Source: Pelagerythrobacter marinus
Lineage (GTDB): Bacteria > Pseudomonadota > Alphaproteobacteria > Sphingomonadales > Sphingomonadaceae
Direction: 5' to 3'
DNA: 64,000 bases
Assembly: GCF_009827515.1 (NCBI RefSeq)
Contig: NZ_WTYO01000002.1
Span: 186,001-250,000, forward strand
Part shown: positions 39,098-48,710 of the stretch, in pieces
Layout: each line of letters starts with the position of its first letter
Numbering within the stretch: the first letter of the stretch is position 1
Notes under the pieces: generated by a model
What the model was told of the DNA's origin: nothing
Database searches by the model: none
Seen by the model: only the letters and a program-made list of their open reading frames with translations
Program-made: the position numbers and the translations under genes

Positions 39098-39760
39098 TCA
39101 GCAGCGGTTGACGGGCGCCTGGGGGTCGGGATTGAAGATGCCCGAAAGGTCGCGATCGTCGCGCACGTACATCGCGGCGGTCTTGTAGATCGTCGCTTCG
39201 GGCAGGAGATCGCCGAACACGACCGGCTGGTAGTCGTAGAAGACTTCCGCATACATGATCGCGAAGTTCTCCTCCGCCTGGACCTGCCGCGTGCCGCGGC
39301 CCATGCCGGGAAAGCCGGTGCCGGCGCTGCCGGTCCCTTCCGGCCCGTATTTCGACGGGTAGGTCTTGCTTCCTCCGCAGCGCTGCCAGTGGATCCACTG
39401 GCCGCCATCGCCGTTCACCTCGAGGCTGGAGAGGATCACGCGGCCGTTTGCCTCCAGGTCGAGATCGCCGGCCTGGAGATAGGCGGCCCGGATCGATTCG
39501 TTGGCATCGAGCTCGCGGAAGCGGGGATTGCCGCCGACCACTTCCTGTTTCGCGCGCGATGCGTTGTCGGCGAGCGAGATCGCGAGCTGGTTCACCCGCA
39601 GGTGCGCGGTGGTGTAATTGATCAGCTCCAGCCCGCCGAAGCCGAGCGTGATCATGATCGGCAGGGAATAGGCGAATTCGATCAGCGCCACGCCCTCGCG
39701 CGCACGCACCAGGGCGGCGAAACGGTGGCGGAGGCGGAGGAGGGCGCGCTTCACGGGCAT
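39098..39760 (-). CDS. TadE-like pilus assembly protein (cassette B, last gene)
   Basis: A 220-residue TadE-family protein: leader with several arginines, REGVALIEFAYSLPIMITLG with the conserved Glu, one membrane helix and a periplasmic domain. It shares LADNASR, GRVILSSLEV, WIHWQRC, FYDYQPV and YVRDDRDL with the cassette A protein at 35738-36418. The start overlaps the upstream gene by 10 bases, the same overlap as in cassette A. A 41-base gap separates its stop from the next TadG start, so the operon continues. Confidence 0.85.
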   Translation of the reverse strand: MPVKRALLRLRHRFAALVRAREGVALIEFAYSLPIMITLGFGGLELINYTTAHLRVNQLAISLADNASRAKQEVVGGNPRFRELDANESIRAAYLQAGDLDLEANGRVILSSLEVNGDGGQWIHWQRCGGSKTYPSKYGPEGTGSAGTGFPGMGRGTRQVQAEENFAIMYAEVFYDYQPVVFGDLLPEATIYKTAAMYVRDDRDLSGIFNPDPQAPVNRC

Positions 39761-40350
39761 ATCCGCACCGAACGCCGGGTTGCCTGCTGGCCGAAGGGCT
39801 GGTTGCGCATCACGGTCGTCGCCTGCGCCACGCCGCGATGGGGAAGGTCGAGCATGCGCCAGAACGGCAGCAGCCGGTCGTACGTCACCGTCACTTCGTA
39901 CTGGACGACGTCGTCCGCCCCGCCGAGCCCGTCCGCGCCGACGTCCGGGTCCCACTGCCCGTTGTTGTTGCGATCGGTGAAGCACTCGTTGTCGTCGTAT
40001 GCGCCGCTGCCGTTCATGTCGTCGAAGTCCTCCGGCACGTCCACGTCGCTGAACGTCTCGTAGTTCTGTCGCTCGATCGCGATATCGTCGTCATCGAGGT
40101 AGGGCATGACGGCCTTGATGCGTTCCCTGACGTCGGCGTCGATCGCCGCCTGGCCGACGCGCCCGCTTTCCAGGCCCGCGTCGCGCCCGGCATTCTGCAC
40201 CGTGCCCTGCAGGACGGACTGCATGTAGAGCCCGTGCCCCAGGTCGAGGATGCCGAAGATGAACACCAGCAGGACCGGCGCGACGATCGCGAACTCGATG
40301 ATCGTCACGCCCTCGCGGTCGCGCCGCAGCCTGGCGAACGCGGCCCGCAT
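39751..40350 (-). CDS. TadE-like protein with calcium-loop-like insert (cassette B)
   Basis: A 199-residue protein with the TadE N-terminus REGVTIIEFAIVAPVLLVFIF and a periplasmic domain. Residues about 109-135 form an Asp/Asn/Gly-rich insert (FDDMNGSGAYDDNE, then DRNNNGQWDPDVG) at the same place as in the cassette A paralogue. The start overlaps the TadG stop (TGATG); the end overlaps the next TadE by 10 bases. The conserved calcium-like loops in both copies suggest ion-dependent folding or assembly of the pilus, an inference from sequence only. Confidence 0.85.
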   Translation of the reverse strand: MRAAFARLRRDREGVTIIEFAIVAPVLLVFIFGILDLGHGLYMQSVLQGTVQNAGRDAGLESGRVGQAAIDADVRERIKAVMPYLDDDDIAIERQNYETFSDVDVPEDFDDMNGSGAYDDNECFTDRNNNGQWDPDVGADGLGGADDVVQYEVTVTYDRLLPFWRMLDLPHRGVAQATTVMRNQPFGQQATRRSVRICP

Positions 40351-42197
40351 CACTGGCCCAGCCTCAGGTCTGCCACCTGCGAGGCGATGTAGCGGAAGGT
40401 CGCGCGCAGCTCGGTGACGTCGCTGGAAAAGTACGCGCGGTGCCCGGTGGCGCAGGCGCGCATCTCGTCGGTCAGGCTGGCGCCGAAACCGATCACCCAG
40501 ACGGTGTAGCCTTCGTCCTTGATCGCGTTGCAGGCGGCGACGAAGCGCGCGTCGTGATAGTCGGCCAGATCGTCGCCGTCGGTGTAGCGCGGCGCGACGC
40601 GGTTCTCGTACTTCTCGATCCCGTAGGCGGAATAGCCGCTGACGGACGGCTCCATCTTGCCGTCGGTCATGAAGATGATGTGGCGGCTGACCGAACGATC
40701 GGGCTCGTCGTTGACGGTCGATGCGAAGATGCCGCTCGGGCTCGCCAGGCGCCCGCCCCAGATCATGCCGATATCGTGGTAGGTATTGCCGACCGGATCG
40801 AGGTCGTCGAGGTAGTCCTCCAGCCATTCCGGAACCTCGTCCGGCGTCAGGTCCACTTCCTGGAACAGGCGCATCGGTGCCGGGCAGCGGTTCGAGGTGT
40901 GGCTGATGGTCGTGTTCGAATTGACGCCGTTGTAATAGTTGTTGCGATAGAAGACCGCCGGCGCGAAGTGCGGCTTCCACCGGGTGGCGTCGCTGTCGGG
41001 CGCGCTGTTGATGTCGAGGTCGTAGGCGCCGCCGGGCACCGGGTCCATGTCGGCATCGACCACGGTGTCGCGTTCCATGATGCACCCGCCCCAGGTGTAG
41101 GACGTCGTGTAGATCCCGCTGGTATCCTCCATCTCGGCCAGGGTCCGCAGGTCGTAGAGGCCGGAGGTCGGCACGTAGGCATCGTCGGAGATCCAGGTCG
41201 CCAGCTCGACCGACCCGAACGATGTCAGGTCGGCAACGTCGAGCTCCACTTCCTCGTAGCGCCACTTGTCGCCATCGCTGACATAGACCTGGCGGTAGGA
41301 ATCAACCGTCACCGTTTCTTTCAGGCGGCGGCAAGGTTTACGGCCCCGGCCGTAGCCCTCATAGTGGACGGTCACGGTGCGGCCGGGCGGGCTTCCGTAT
41401 TGCTCGGGGTTGTTGCCGTAATTGTCCTGGTACTCGTCGCAGCGATTGCGCGACAGTTTCCCGCCGCTTTCGACCTCGCGGTCGGTCTCGCTTCGATTGG
41501 GCAGCCAGGCCGCCTCGGTGAAACGGCCCCGCCGCGACTGGTAGATCGCCGTGTCGGCGATATAGTCCGCCGGCATGGCCCCGCTCGTCAGCAGGTCGCG
41601 GGCGTTCACCGTCATGCTGTAGGGGACGAAGCCGTAGCGTACGCGAACGTCGTCGTCGTTGACCGAAGAGGCGATCGTCTTGTGGAAATCCTCCACCGCG
41701 TCGCGCAGCCCGTCGATCTTGGAGCCGGACATCGAACCGGTCGTGTCGAGCACGAACATGATGTCCGAATTGGTGATCTGCAGTTCGGCCATGCAATCGA
41801 CCGAGAACGACAGCTCGGTCTTGCCGAAGATCTTCATCAGCACCGTCGGGATGCGCGCGCTGGCGGTGCCGGTGACGTCGCCGTCGCTGCCCGCCGCGGT
41901 CTCGAACTTGATGAGGTCGGCGTCGATGATCTCCGATTCGAAGTTCGCGTTGAACATCGTGCGCGCCTTGGCCCGCTCGCCCGTCTCGTACTCGCCGCTC
42001 TTGGCCATCGCCCGCCGGCCGGCCAGCACGCCGGCATCGCAGGCGTTCTGCAGCTGGGTCTTGGCCAGGTAGCCGCGGCTGGCATCGACGCCGCCGCCGA
42101 CGATCGCGATCAGGGGAATCAGCGAGGCAGCAAAGATCGGCAGGGTATTGCCCCGTCGGTCGCGCCCCAGCGCGCGAAGCGGATTAACCGTGATCAT
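40350..42197 (-). CDS. TadG-like protein with VWA domain (cassette B)
   Basis: A 615-residue protein, first gene of the six-gene operon. N-terminal helix NTLPIFAASLIPLIAIVGGGVD, then VWA MIDAS motif DTTGSMS (Asp151), a Tyr/Asn-rich variable middle, and the shared second-half motifs NTYHDIGMIWGGRLASP, RHIIFMTDG and VWVIGFG. The variable middle has several cysteines (for example NRCDEY, GGCIME, NRCPAP), consistent with a periplasmic or surface location and disulfides. It lacks the poly-Asp run of the paralogue. A 108-base divergent gap to the next gene likely carries the operon promoter. Confidence 0.86.
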   Translation of the reverse strand: MITVNPLRALGRDRRGNTLPIFAASLIPLIAIVGGGVDASRGYLAKTQLQNACDAGVLAGRRAMAKSGEYETGERAKARTMFNANFESEIIDADLIKFETAAGSDGDVTGTASARIPTVLMKIFGKTELSFSVDCMAELQITNSDIMFVLDTTGSMSGSKIDGLRDAVEDFHKTIASSVNDDDVRVRYGFVPYSMTVNARDLLTSGAMPADYIADTAIYQSRRGRFTEAAWLPNRSETDREVESGGKLSRNRCDEYQDNYGNNPEQYGSPPGRTVTVHYEGYGRGRKPCRRLKETVTVDSYRQVYVSDGDKWRYEEVELDVADLTSFGSVELATWISDDAYVPTSGLYDLRTLAEMEDTSGIYTTSYTWGGCIMERDTVVDADMDPVPGGAYDLDINSAPDSDATRWKPHFAPAVFYRNNYYNGVNSNTTISHTSNRCPAPMRLFQEVDLTPDEVPEWLEDYLDDLDPVGNTYHDIGMIWGGRLASPSGIFASTVNDEPDRSVSRHIIFMTDGKMEPSVSGYSAYGIEKYENRVAPRYTDGDDLADYHDARFVAACNAIKDEGYTVWVIGFGASLTDEMRACATGHRAYFSSDVTELRATFRYIASQVADLRLGQ

Positions 42198-42305
42198 AGC
42201 CTGGCCGAATTCCGTGGTTTCCTCGTCGATCGCTTTAGGAAGCCAGCCTTAAGAAACTCCAAATGAGGGCAGGGCGAGCGCGGGCGTGGCCGGGGGCGGA
42301 TCGCG

Positions 42306-42980
42306 ATGCTATCGCCGGGCGCGACCATGCTCGACGATCTCCTGCCCCTGCCGCAACGCCTGGCGGTGAACTACGCGCCGGCGCGCCGGCGCACGGCCAC
42401 CGCGGCCATGCTCGCGCTCGATGCGCGGCTCGGCGAGCTGCTGGCACGGGCGAGCGAACCGCTGCTGGCGCAGATGCGCCTCGCCTGGTGGCGCGACGAG
42501 CTGGGCAAGCCCGCTGCCGACCGGCCGCGCGGCGACCCGGTGCTCGACGCGATCGGCGCTTCGTGGAACGGCGAGGAAGACGCGCTGAAAGGCCTGGTGG
42601 ACGGGTGGGAACAGCTCGTGGCCGAACCCCCGCTGGACGACGCGGCGCTCGAGGTTTTCGTGGCGGCGCGCGCCGGGGCCTTCGCGGCGCTCGCGCGGCT
42701 TGCCGCCCATGGCGCGGCGGCCGACGATGCACGGGCCGCGGGCCGCCTCTGGGCCCTGGCCGATTTCGCCGCGAACGCGAGCGACCCGCGCGAGCATTCC
42801 GGCGCGATCGAGCGTGCCCGCGATGCTGCGGGGCCGGTGCCCGCGATGCCGCGCGCACTGCGCCCGCTGGCGGTGCTGGCGGGCCTGGGGCACCGCGCGG
42901 TGGCACGGGGCGGGGGCAAGCTGGTCGCGGGCCGCGCGGATATCCTCGTCGCCATGCGGCTTGGCATGTTCGGCCGCTAG
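42306..42980 (+). CDS. Squalene/phytoene-synthase-like protein, degenerate active site
   Basis: A 224-residue protein with the fold signature of the squalene/phytoene synthase family in its NDUFAF6-like branch: SEPLLAQMRLAWWRDELG near residues 50-67 and a helical C-terminus. The two aspartate-rich DxxxD motifs needed for prenyl-diphosphate binding are not visible, so it is probably not a synthase. Members of this branch assist respiratory complex I assembly in mitochondria; a similar role here is inference. The start may be ATG 42306 or ATG 42327. Confidence 0.65.
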   Translation: MLSPGATMLDDLLPLPQRLAVNYAPARRRTATAAMLALDARLGELLARASEPLLAQMRLAWWRDELGKPAADRPRGDPVLDAIGASWNGEEDALKGLVDGWEQLVAEPPLDDAALEVFVAARAGAFAALARLAAHGAAADDARAAGRLWALADFAANASDPREHSGAIERARDAAGPVPAMPRALRPLAVLAGLGHRAVARGGGKLVAGRADILVAMRLGMFGR

Positions 42981-43011
42981 GCTATGGTGCCCCCGGCAGA
43001 GGGGGTTAACC

Positions 43012-43473
43012 ATGCAACGTGTCGTGCTCTCGGCGATCGCCACGCTCGCGCTGGTCGGGCTGGGCCTGTTCTGGTGGCAGGGCAGGGCGGAAGTCGAGCG
43101 GGGCGCCCCTCCGCCGCTGGTCGAGGAGACGGGCGAGCCGGAGACCGAAGCCCTGCCCGAGATCGATCCGGGCGACATGATCGGCCCCGAGCCGCCCGAG
43201 GCGACCGAGCTCACCCGCGAAGAGCGCCGTTTCTTCCGCTACGATCGCAACCGCGACCGCAGGATCACGCGAACCGAGATGCTGTCCACGCGAACCGACG
43301 CCTTTCGCAAGCTCGACGTCGACGGGAACAACCTGCTGACGTTCGAGGAATGGGCCGTCACCACCTCGCGCCGGTTCGAGGGCGCCGATGCCGACGGCAA
43401 TGGCGAGCTGACCCCGGCCGAATTCGCCACGACCGCGCCGAAACGGCGCAAGAAGCCGGCCTGTCGTTGCTGA
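43012..43473 (+). CDS. Membrane-anchored EF-hand protein
   Basis: A 153-residue protein. An N-terminal signal anchor (VVLSAIATLALVGLGLFWW) and a Pro/Glu-rich linker precede three EF-hand-like loops: YDRNRDRRITRTEM, LDVDGNNLLTFEEW and ADADGNGELTPAEF. The last two keep most calcium-binding positions (D-x-D-G-N); the first is basic and probably does not bind. It ends with a Lys-rich Cys-containing tail. Probable periplasmic calcium sensor or buffer. It converges on trmFO with 18 bases between the ends. Confidence 0.8.
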   Translation: MQRVVLSAIATLALVGLGLFWWQGRAEVERGAPPPLVEETGEPETEALPEIDPGDMIGPEPPEATELTREERRFFRYDRNRDRRITRTEMLSTRTDAFRKLDVDGNNLLTFEEWAVTTSRRFEGADADGNGELTPAEFATTAPKRRKKPACRC

Positions 43474-43491
43474 AGCGCAGCCCGCGCGGCG

Positions 43492-44844
43492 CTATGCCGG
43501 CAGCGCTTCGAGCGTTTCCATCCAAGTGCCGAAATCGGCCTTGGCGCGGGTGGTATAGGCTTCCTTGCGCGATTTCTTCTTCACGTCGTGAAGCGGCGGG
43601 AACAGGCCGAAGTTGACGTTCATCGGCTGGAACGTCTCGGCCTCCGCATCGCCGGTAATATGGGCGAGGAGGGCGCCCATGGCCGTGCTGCGCGGGGGCG
43701 GCGTCCAGCCCCTGCCACCCAGCTCGGCGGCGGCCATCATCCCGGCGAGGAGGCCGACCGCGGAACTTTCGACGTAGCCTTCGCAACCGGTGATCTGGCC
43801 GGCGAAACGGACGTGTTCGCCGCCGCGCAGGCGCAGCTGCCGGTCGAGCACCAGCGGCGAGTTGAGGAACGTGTTTCGGTGCAGGCCGCCGAGGCGGGCA
43901 AATTCCGCCTTCTCTAGCCCGGGGATGGTGCGGAACAGCTCGACCTGGGCGCCGTGCTTGAGCTTGGTCTGGAAGCCGACCATGTTCCACAACGTGCCGA
44001 GCTTGTTGTCCTGCCGCAGCTGCACCACGGCATGGGGCCAGCGCCCCTGCGGGAACTCGGGCGTCGTATCGCGCGGGTTGTCCAGCCCGACCGGTTTCAT
44101 CGGCCCGTAGCGGAGCGTGTCCACGCCGCGGGCGGCCATGACCTCGATCGGCATGCAGCCTTCGAAGTACGGGGTGTCGGCTTCCCAGTCCTTGAACGTG
44201 GTCTTCTCGCCGTCGAGCAGGCCCTGGTGGAAGGCCAGGTACTGCTCCTTCGTCATCGGGCAGTTGATGTAGTCCTTGCCGTCGCCCTTGTTCCAGCGGC
44301 TCTGGAACCAGGCGATGTCCATGTCGATCGAATCGCGGTGGACGATCGGGGCGATCGCGTCGAAGAAGGCCAGCCGGTCCTGCCCGGTCGCGCGCACGAT
44401 GCTGCCCGCCAGCGCTTCCGCCGTCAGCGGGCCGGTGGCGACGATGGTCGGCCCTTCGGCCGGCAGGGCGTCGATCCGTTCGCGCACGATCGTGACCTGG
44501 GGATGTTCGCGCAGCGTCCGTTCGACTTCGGCCGAGAAGACGTCGCGGTCCACGGCCATCGCGGAGCCGGCGGGCACGCGGGCCTTTTCCCCCGCGCGCA
44601 TGACGATCGAATCGAGCCGCCGCATCTCGTGGTGCAGCAGGCCCACCGCGTTGCGTTCGTCGTCGTCGGAGCGGAAGCTGTTCGAACACACGAGCTCGGC
44701 CAGCCCGTCGGTCTGGTGCGCGGGCGTCGTGCCGCCGCCTCCGCGCATTTCGGACAGGCGCACGCGGTAGCCGCGCTGCGCCAGTTGCCAGGCCGCTTCG
44801 CTTCCCGCCAGGCCGCCGCCGATAATGTGGACATCGTGGGTCAT
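43492..44844 (-). CDS. trmFO: tRNA (m5U54) methyltransferase TrmFO, folate-dependent
   Basis: A 450-residue FAD enzyme that methylates U54 in the tRNA T-loop using methylenetetrahydrofolate. N-terminal FAD-binding [12 protein letters not shown], then the family signature CSNSFRSDD, with the cysteine, and [14 protein letters not shown], and a C-terminal [20 protein letters not shown]. This folate-dependent enzyme replaces the SAM-dependent TrmA in many bacteria. It stands between two converging or divergent neighbours and has no operon partners. Confidence 0.95.
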   Translation of the reverse strand: MTHDVHIIGGGLAGSEAAWQLAQRGYRVRLSEMRGGGGTTPAHQTDGLAELVCSNSFRSDDDERNAVGLLHHEMRRLDSIVMRAGEKARVPAGSAMAVDRDVFSAEVERTLREHPQVTIVRERIDALPAEGPTIVATGPLTAEALAGSIVRATGQDRLAFFDAIAPIVHRDSIDMDIAWFQSRWNKGDGKDYINCPMTKEQYLAFHQGLLDGEKTTFKDWEADTPYFEGCMPIEVMAARGVDTLRYGPMKPVGLDNPRDTTPEFPQGRWPHAVVQLRQDNKLGTLWNMVGFQTKLKHGAQVELFRTIPGLEKAEFARLGGLHRNTFLNSPLVLDRQLRLRGGEHVRFAGQITGCEGYVESSAVGLLAGMMAAAELGGRGWTPPPRSTAMGALLAHITGDAEAETFQPMNVNFGLFPPLHDVKKKSRKEAYTTRAKADFGTWMETLEALPA

Positions 44845-44918
44845 TGCGCGCGTGACCTAGTGGTTGCGCCACCCCGGGTTCAAGTCCAAGAATGGGGTTT
44901 TCGGGGGTGAACGGGACG

Positions 44919-45560
44919 ATGGCAAGGCAGGCACTGGTCGAACACAGGCCCTGGCTGCTGGCCGCGATCGCGGCGGCGACGCTATACTACTTCGTCAGCG
45001 ACTGGCAGATCGGCGGGCTCTGGCTGATCCTGCTGAAGGGGGCGGGCTGCCTGTTCCTCGCCAACTATGCGCTCGCGCGGCACGGCGGGGGCGACGCCCG
45101 TCTGCTGGCGCTCGTCATGGCGCTCGCCGCGCTGGGGGACATGCTGATCGAGCTCGATTTCCTATGGGGCGGGGCGGCGTTCTTCGCCTCGCACCTCGCG
45201 GCCATGTCGCTTTACCTGCGCAACTTGCGCGCCGATCCGGCGCCGAGCCAGAAGGGCCTGGCCGTCGCGCTGCTGGTCGCGACGCCGCTGGTGTCCTGGC
45301 TCGTCTCGGGCAGTTCCAGCATCGCCCTCTATGCGCTCGCCCTCGGCGGCATGGCCGCCTGTGCCTGGATGAGCCGGTTTCCGCGCTATCGCGTCGGGAT
45401 GGGGGCGATCCTGTTCGTCGTGTCGGACTGGCTGATCTTCGCCCGTTTCGGCCCGCTGGCCGGCAGCGCGCTCCCCGACATGCTGATCTGGCCGACCTAT
45501 TTCGCCGGCCAGATACTGATCGCCACCGGGGTGATCCAGACCTTGCGCGCCACGCGCTAG
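44919..45560 (+). CDS. YhhN/TMEM86-family membrane protein (lysoplasmalogenase-like)
   Basis: A 213-residue protein with about seven or eight membrane helices (for example LALVMALAALGDMLIELDF, ALYALALGGMAACAWM and VGMGAILFVVSDWLI). The Asp residues in GDMLIE and SDWL fit the conserved positions of the YhhN family, some members of which hydrolyse lysoplasmalogen ether lipids. The bacterial role is unclear. Start at ATG 44919 preferred because GGGGGTGA lies 8 bases upstream; ATG 44892 lacks a ribosome-binding site. Confidence 0.78.
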   Translation: MARQALVEHRPWLLAAIAAATLYYFVSDWQIGGLWLILLKGAGCLFLANYALARHGGGDARLLALVMALAALGDMLIELDFLWGGAAFFASHLAAMSLYLRNLRADPAPSQKGLAVALLVATPLVSWLVSGSSSIALYALALGGMAACAWMSRFPRYRVGMGAILFVVSDWLIFARFGPLAGSALPDMLIWPTYFAGQILIATGVIQTLRATR

Positions 45561-45600
45561 CCGCGCGCACGGCCCGGCCGGCCGGGCGCGGAGGGGGCGG

Positions 45601-48423
45601 TCATTCCCCCTCGGCCCCGTCTTCCAGGTTGTCGTCGGCCAGGTTGTCGTCGGCCAGATTGTCGTCGGAATGCAGCGTGGTCTTCGGTTCCGTCTCGACG
45701 CTGCCCCGCGCGGCCATTTCCTCGACGATCGCTTCCTCGGCCTCGGTCTCGGGCGCTTCTTCCTCGTCGAGGCGAACGGCGCTAACGATGTGCTCGCCCT
45801 CGGCGACCTTGAACAGGCGGACCCCGGCCGAACCGCGGCCGATCACGCGCAGGCTGTCGAGCCCGATGCGGATCAGCTTGGCCCGGTCGGTCACCAGCAT
45901 CAGCTGGTCGCGCTGGGTCGCGTTGAAGCTCGCCACGACCGGACCGTTACGCTCGATATTGTCGATGTTGAGGATGCCCTGGCCGCCGCGGCCGATCCGG
46001 CGATACTCGTAGGCGGAAGAAAGCTTGCCGTAGCCGTTGGCGCAGACCGTCAGGATGAACTGTTCCTTCCCGGCCAGTTCCTCGAACCGTTCGGCCGGCA
46101 GCTCGCATTCGCCCTCGCGCTCGCCCTTCCACGGGGCGAAGCGCAGGTACCGTTCGCGTTCCTCTGCATCGGTGCCGACGCGGTGCAGGATCGAAAGCGA
46201 GACGACCTCGTCGCCGTCCTTCAGGTTCATCCCGCGCACACCGGTGGAGGTGCGGCTGGTGAACTCGCGCACGTCCTCCCCCGCGAAGCGGATCGCCTTG
46301 CCGTTGCGGCTGGCGAGCAGGACGTCGTCGGTCGCGTCGAGCAGGGCGACGCCGATCAGCCGGTCGTCGCTCCCTTCCTCGAACTTCATCGCGAACTTGC
46401 CGTTCGACGGGATGTTGGTGAACGCGTCCATCGAGTTGCGGCGTACGTTGCCCCGGGCCGTGGCGAAGACGACCGACAGCGCGCCCCAGCTATCCTCGTC
46501 CTCGGGCAAGGGCAGGACGGTCTGGATCGTTTCCCCGTCGTCGAGCGCAGGCAGGAGGTTGACGATCGGCCGCCCACGCGTGGCCGGGCCGCCTTCGGGC
46601 AGCTTCCAGACCTTCAGCCGATAGACCTTGCCCGCGGTGGAGAAGAACAGCACCGGGTTGTGCGTCGAGGTGACGAACATGTCCATCACCGCGTCTTCTT
46701 CCTTGGTCGCCATCCCGGCGCGGCCCTTGCCGCCGCGGGCCTGGGCGCGGAAAGTCGATAGCGGGGTGCGCTTGATATAGCCGTCGAGCGTGACCGTCAC
46801 GACCATCTCGTCGCGTTCGATCAGGTCCTCGTCGTCGATCCCGTCCCAGGCGGGGGCGATCTCCGACAGGCGCGGCGTGGCGTAGAGATCGCGGATCTCC
46901 TCCAGCTCCTCGCGCATGACGGCGTAGAGCTTCTGCCGGTCGGCCAGGATCGCGAGGTACTCCTCGATCGCGATGGCCAGTTCCTTCAGCTCGTCGCCGA
47001 TCTCGTCGCGCCCCAGCGCCGTCAGGCGGTGCAGCCGCAGGTCGAGAATCGCCTTCACCTGCCGTTCGGACAGGCGATAGGTGCCGCCGCGCTGTTCGGC
47101 GTCGGGCTCGATCGCCTCGACCAGGCGGATGTACTGCGCGATGTCGCCGATCGGCCATTCGCGCGCGAGCAGCTTCTCGCGCGCCTGGGCCGGGTTGGAC
47201 GAACCGCGGATGATCGCCACGACTTCGTCCAGGTTGGACACCGCGACCACCAGGCCGAGCAGGATATGGGCCCGCTCGCGCGCCTTGTTCAGCTCGAACT
47301 TCGTGCGCCGGGTAATGACCTGTTCGCGAAAGGCGACGAATGCCTGGATGATGTCGCGCAGGTTGAGCACTTCGGGCCGGCCGCCGCGAATCGCGAGCAT
47401 GTTGGCCGGAAAGCTCGCCTGGGCCGGCGTGTGCCGCCAGATCTGGTTCAGGACGACTTCGGCGGTCGCGTCGCGCTTCAGGTCCACGACGACGCGCACG
47501 CCCTCGCGGCTGGATTCGTCGCGGATGTCGGCGATGCCCTCGATCCGCTTGTCTTTCGCGGCCTCGGCGATCTTCTCGACCAGGTTCGACTTGCCGACCT
47601 GGTAGGGGATCGAGGTCAGCACGATCGCCTGCCGGTCCCCGCGCGAGGTTTCAACCGTGTGGCGGCACCGCATCAGGATCGATCCGCGCCCGGTCGTATA
47701 GGCCGCCTTGGCGCCCGACTGGCCAAGGATCAGCGGGGCCGTGGGGAAATCGGGCCCCGGGATGATCTCGAACAGTTCCTCGCTGCTGATGCGCGGGTTC
47801 TCGATGAAGGCCAGGCAGCCGTCGATCACCTCGCCCAGGTTGTGCGGCGGGATATTGGTCGCCATGCCGACCGCGATCCCGCCTGCGCCGTTGACCAGCA
47901 GGTTGGGGAAGCGCGCGGGCAGGACGGTCGGCTCGCTTCGCGAACCGTCGTAGTTCTCGGCGAAATCGACCGTGTCCTTGTCGAGATCGTCGAGCAGGCT
48001 GTTGGCGACTTTCGCCAGCCGCGCCTCGGTATACCGCATTGAGGCCGGCGGATCCGGGTCCATCGAACCGAAGTTGCCCTGGCCGTCGATCAGCGGGACC
48101 CGCATCGACCAGCTCTGCGTCATCCGGGCCAGGGCCTCGTAGATCGCGCTGTCGCCGTGCGGGTGGTAGTTACCCATCACGTCGCCGACGATCTTGGCGC
48201 TCTTGCGATAGGGCCGGCCGGCGACGAACCCGCCTTCCTGGCTGGAGAACAGGATCCGGCGATGGACGGGCTTCAGGCCGTCGCGCACGTCGGGCAGCGC
48301 GCGGCTGACGATCACGCTCATCGCGTAATCGAGATAGCTCGTCTTCATCTCGTCGACGATGTCGACGCGGTCGAAGTCACCGGCGGGCGCCGGGGGGGCA
48401 AGGGTATCGCTATCGTCGCTCAA
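45601..48423 (-). CDS. gyrA: DNA gyrase subunit A
   Basis: A 940-residue subunit that cuts and rejoins DNA. The breakage-reunion domain contains the quinolone region [18 protein letters not shown] (Ser92 and Glu96 at the positions of E. coli 83 and 87) and the catalytic Tyr131 in SMRYTEARL. The C-terminal beta-pinwheel contains the GyrA box [10 protein letters not shown]. The start is a TTG (48423) behind a weak purine-rich site. The acidic C-terminus carries a three-copy DDNLA-type repeat. Upstream is a 287-base divergent gap shared with the TPR gene. Confidence 0.96.
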   Translation of the reverse strand: MSDDSDTLAPPAPAGDFDRVDIVDEMKTSYLDYAMSVIVSRALPDVRDGLKPVHRRILFSSQEGGFVAGRPYRKSAKIVGDVMGNYHPHGDSAIYEALARMTQSWSMRVPLIDGQGNFGSMDPDPPASMRYTEARLAKVANSLLDDLDKDTVDFAENYDGSRSEPTVLPARFPNLLVNGAGGIAVGMATNIPPHNLGEVIDGCLAFIENPRISSEELFEIIPGPDFPTAPLILGQSGAKAAYTTGRGSILMRCRHTVETSRGDRQAIVLTSIPYQVGKSNLVEKIAEAAKDKRIEGIADIRDESSREGVRVVVDLKRDATAEVVLNQIWRHTPAQASFPANMLAIRGGRPEVLNLRDIIQAFVAFREQVITRRTKFELNKARERAHILLGLVVAVSNLDEVVAIIRGSSNPAQAREKLLAREWPIGDIAQYIRLVEAIEPDAEQRGGTYRLSERQVKAILDLRLHRLTALGRDEIGDELKELAIAIEEYLAILADRQKLYAVMREELEEIRDLYATPRLSEIAPAWDGIDDEDLIERDEMVVTVTLDGYIKRTPLSTFRAQARGGKGRAGMATKEEDAVMDMFVTSTHNPVLFFSTAGKVYRLKVWKLPEGGPATRGRPIVNLLPALDDGETIQTVLPLPEDEDSWGALSVVFATARGNVRRNSMDAFTNIPSNGKFAMKFEEGSDDRLIGVALLDATDDVLLASRNGKAIRFAGEDVREFTSRTSTGVRGMNLKDGDEVVSLSILHRVGTDAEERERYLRFAPWKGEREGECELPAERFEELAGKEQFILTVCANGYGKLSSAYEYRRIGRGGQGILNIDNIERNGPVVASFNATQRDQLMLVTDRAKLIRIGLDSLRVIGRGSAGVRLFKVAEGEHIVSAVRLDEEEAPETEAEEAIVEEMAARGSVETEPKTTLHSDDNLADDNLADDNLEDGAEGE
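45626..45670 (-). repeat. Three tandem 15-bp repeats in the gyrA 3' end
   Basis: The unit AGGTTGTCGTCGGCC (plus strand) occurs twice exactly and once with changes, encoding three DDNLx units near the acidic gyrA C-terminus. As the unit is a multiple of three, copy changes keep the frame. It is coding, so not a CRISPR or regulatory repeat. Confidence 0.85.
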
Positions 48424-48710
48424 CGGACTTCTTTTCTTTTTCGTTCTGTGGTCTGGAACTTGTGCGGGTCAGCCTAGGCGAGAGCGCGGGGCAGCACCAC
48501 CGGGATACTGCCCAGATGGGGTCTGGCGCGCGGTTTTTCCACATTTCCGCACGGGCTTGCGCCTCGCCTGCGCGCGGGGGCCATTCAATGGCGGTTCAGC
48601 AGCCTTGCCCTAGAAGGAATTGCAATGGCCGCTTCGAGGCGGCACTAGCGCGCATGCAACGCGTTTCTTCAGCCTGAATGGCAGAATTCATCCAAATGGG
48701 AGATACCCTG

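Noticed and set aside
45626-45670. 15-bp gyrA repeats as a regulatory or CRISPR element
   Set aside because: They are in frame, code DDNLx units and are part of the gyrA tail.
48120-48180. Quinolone-resistance mutation in gyrA
   Set aside because: Ser at the key position is kept, and Glu at the second site is natural in other bacteria, so resistance cannot be claimed.
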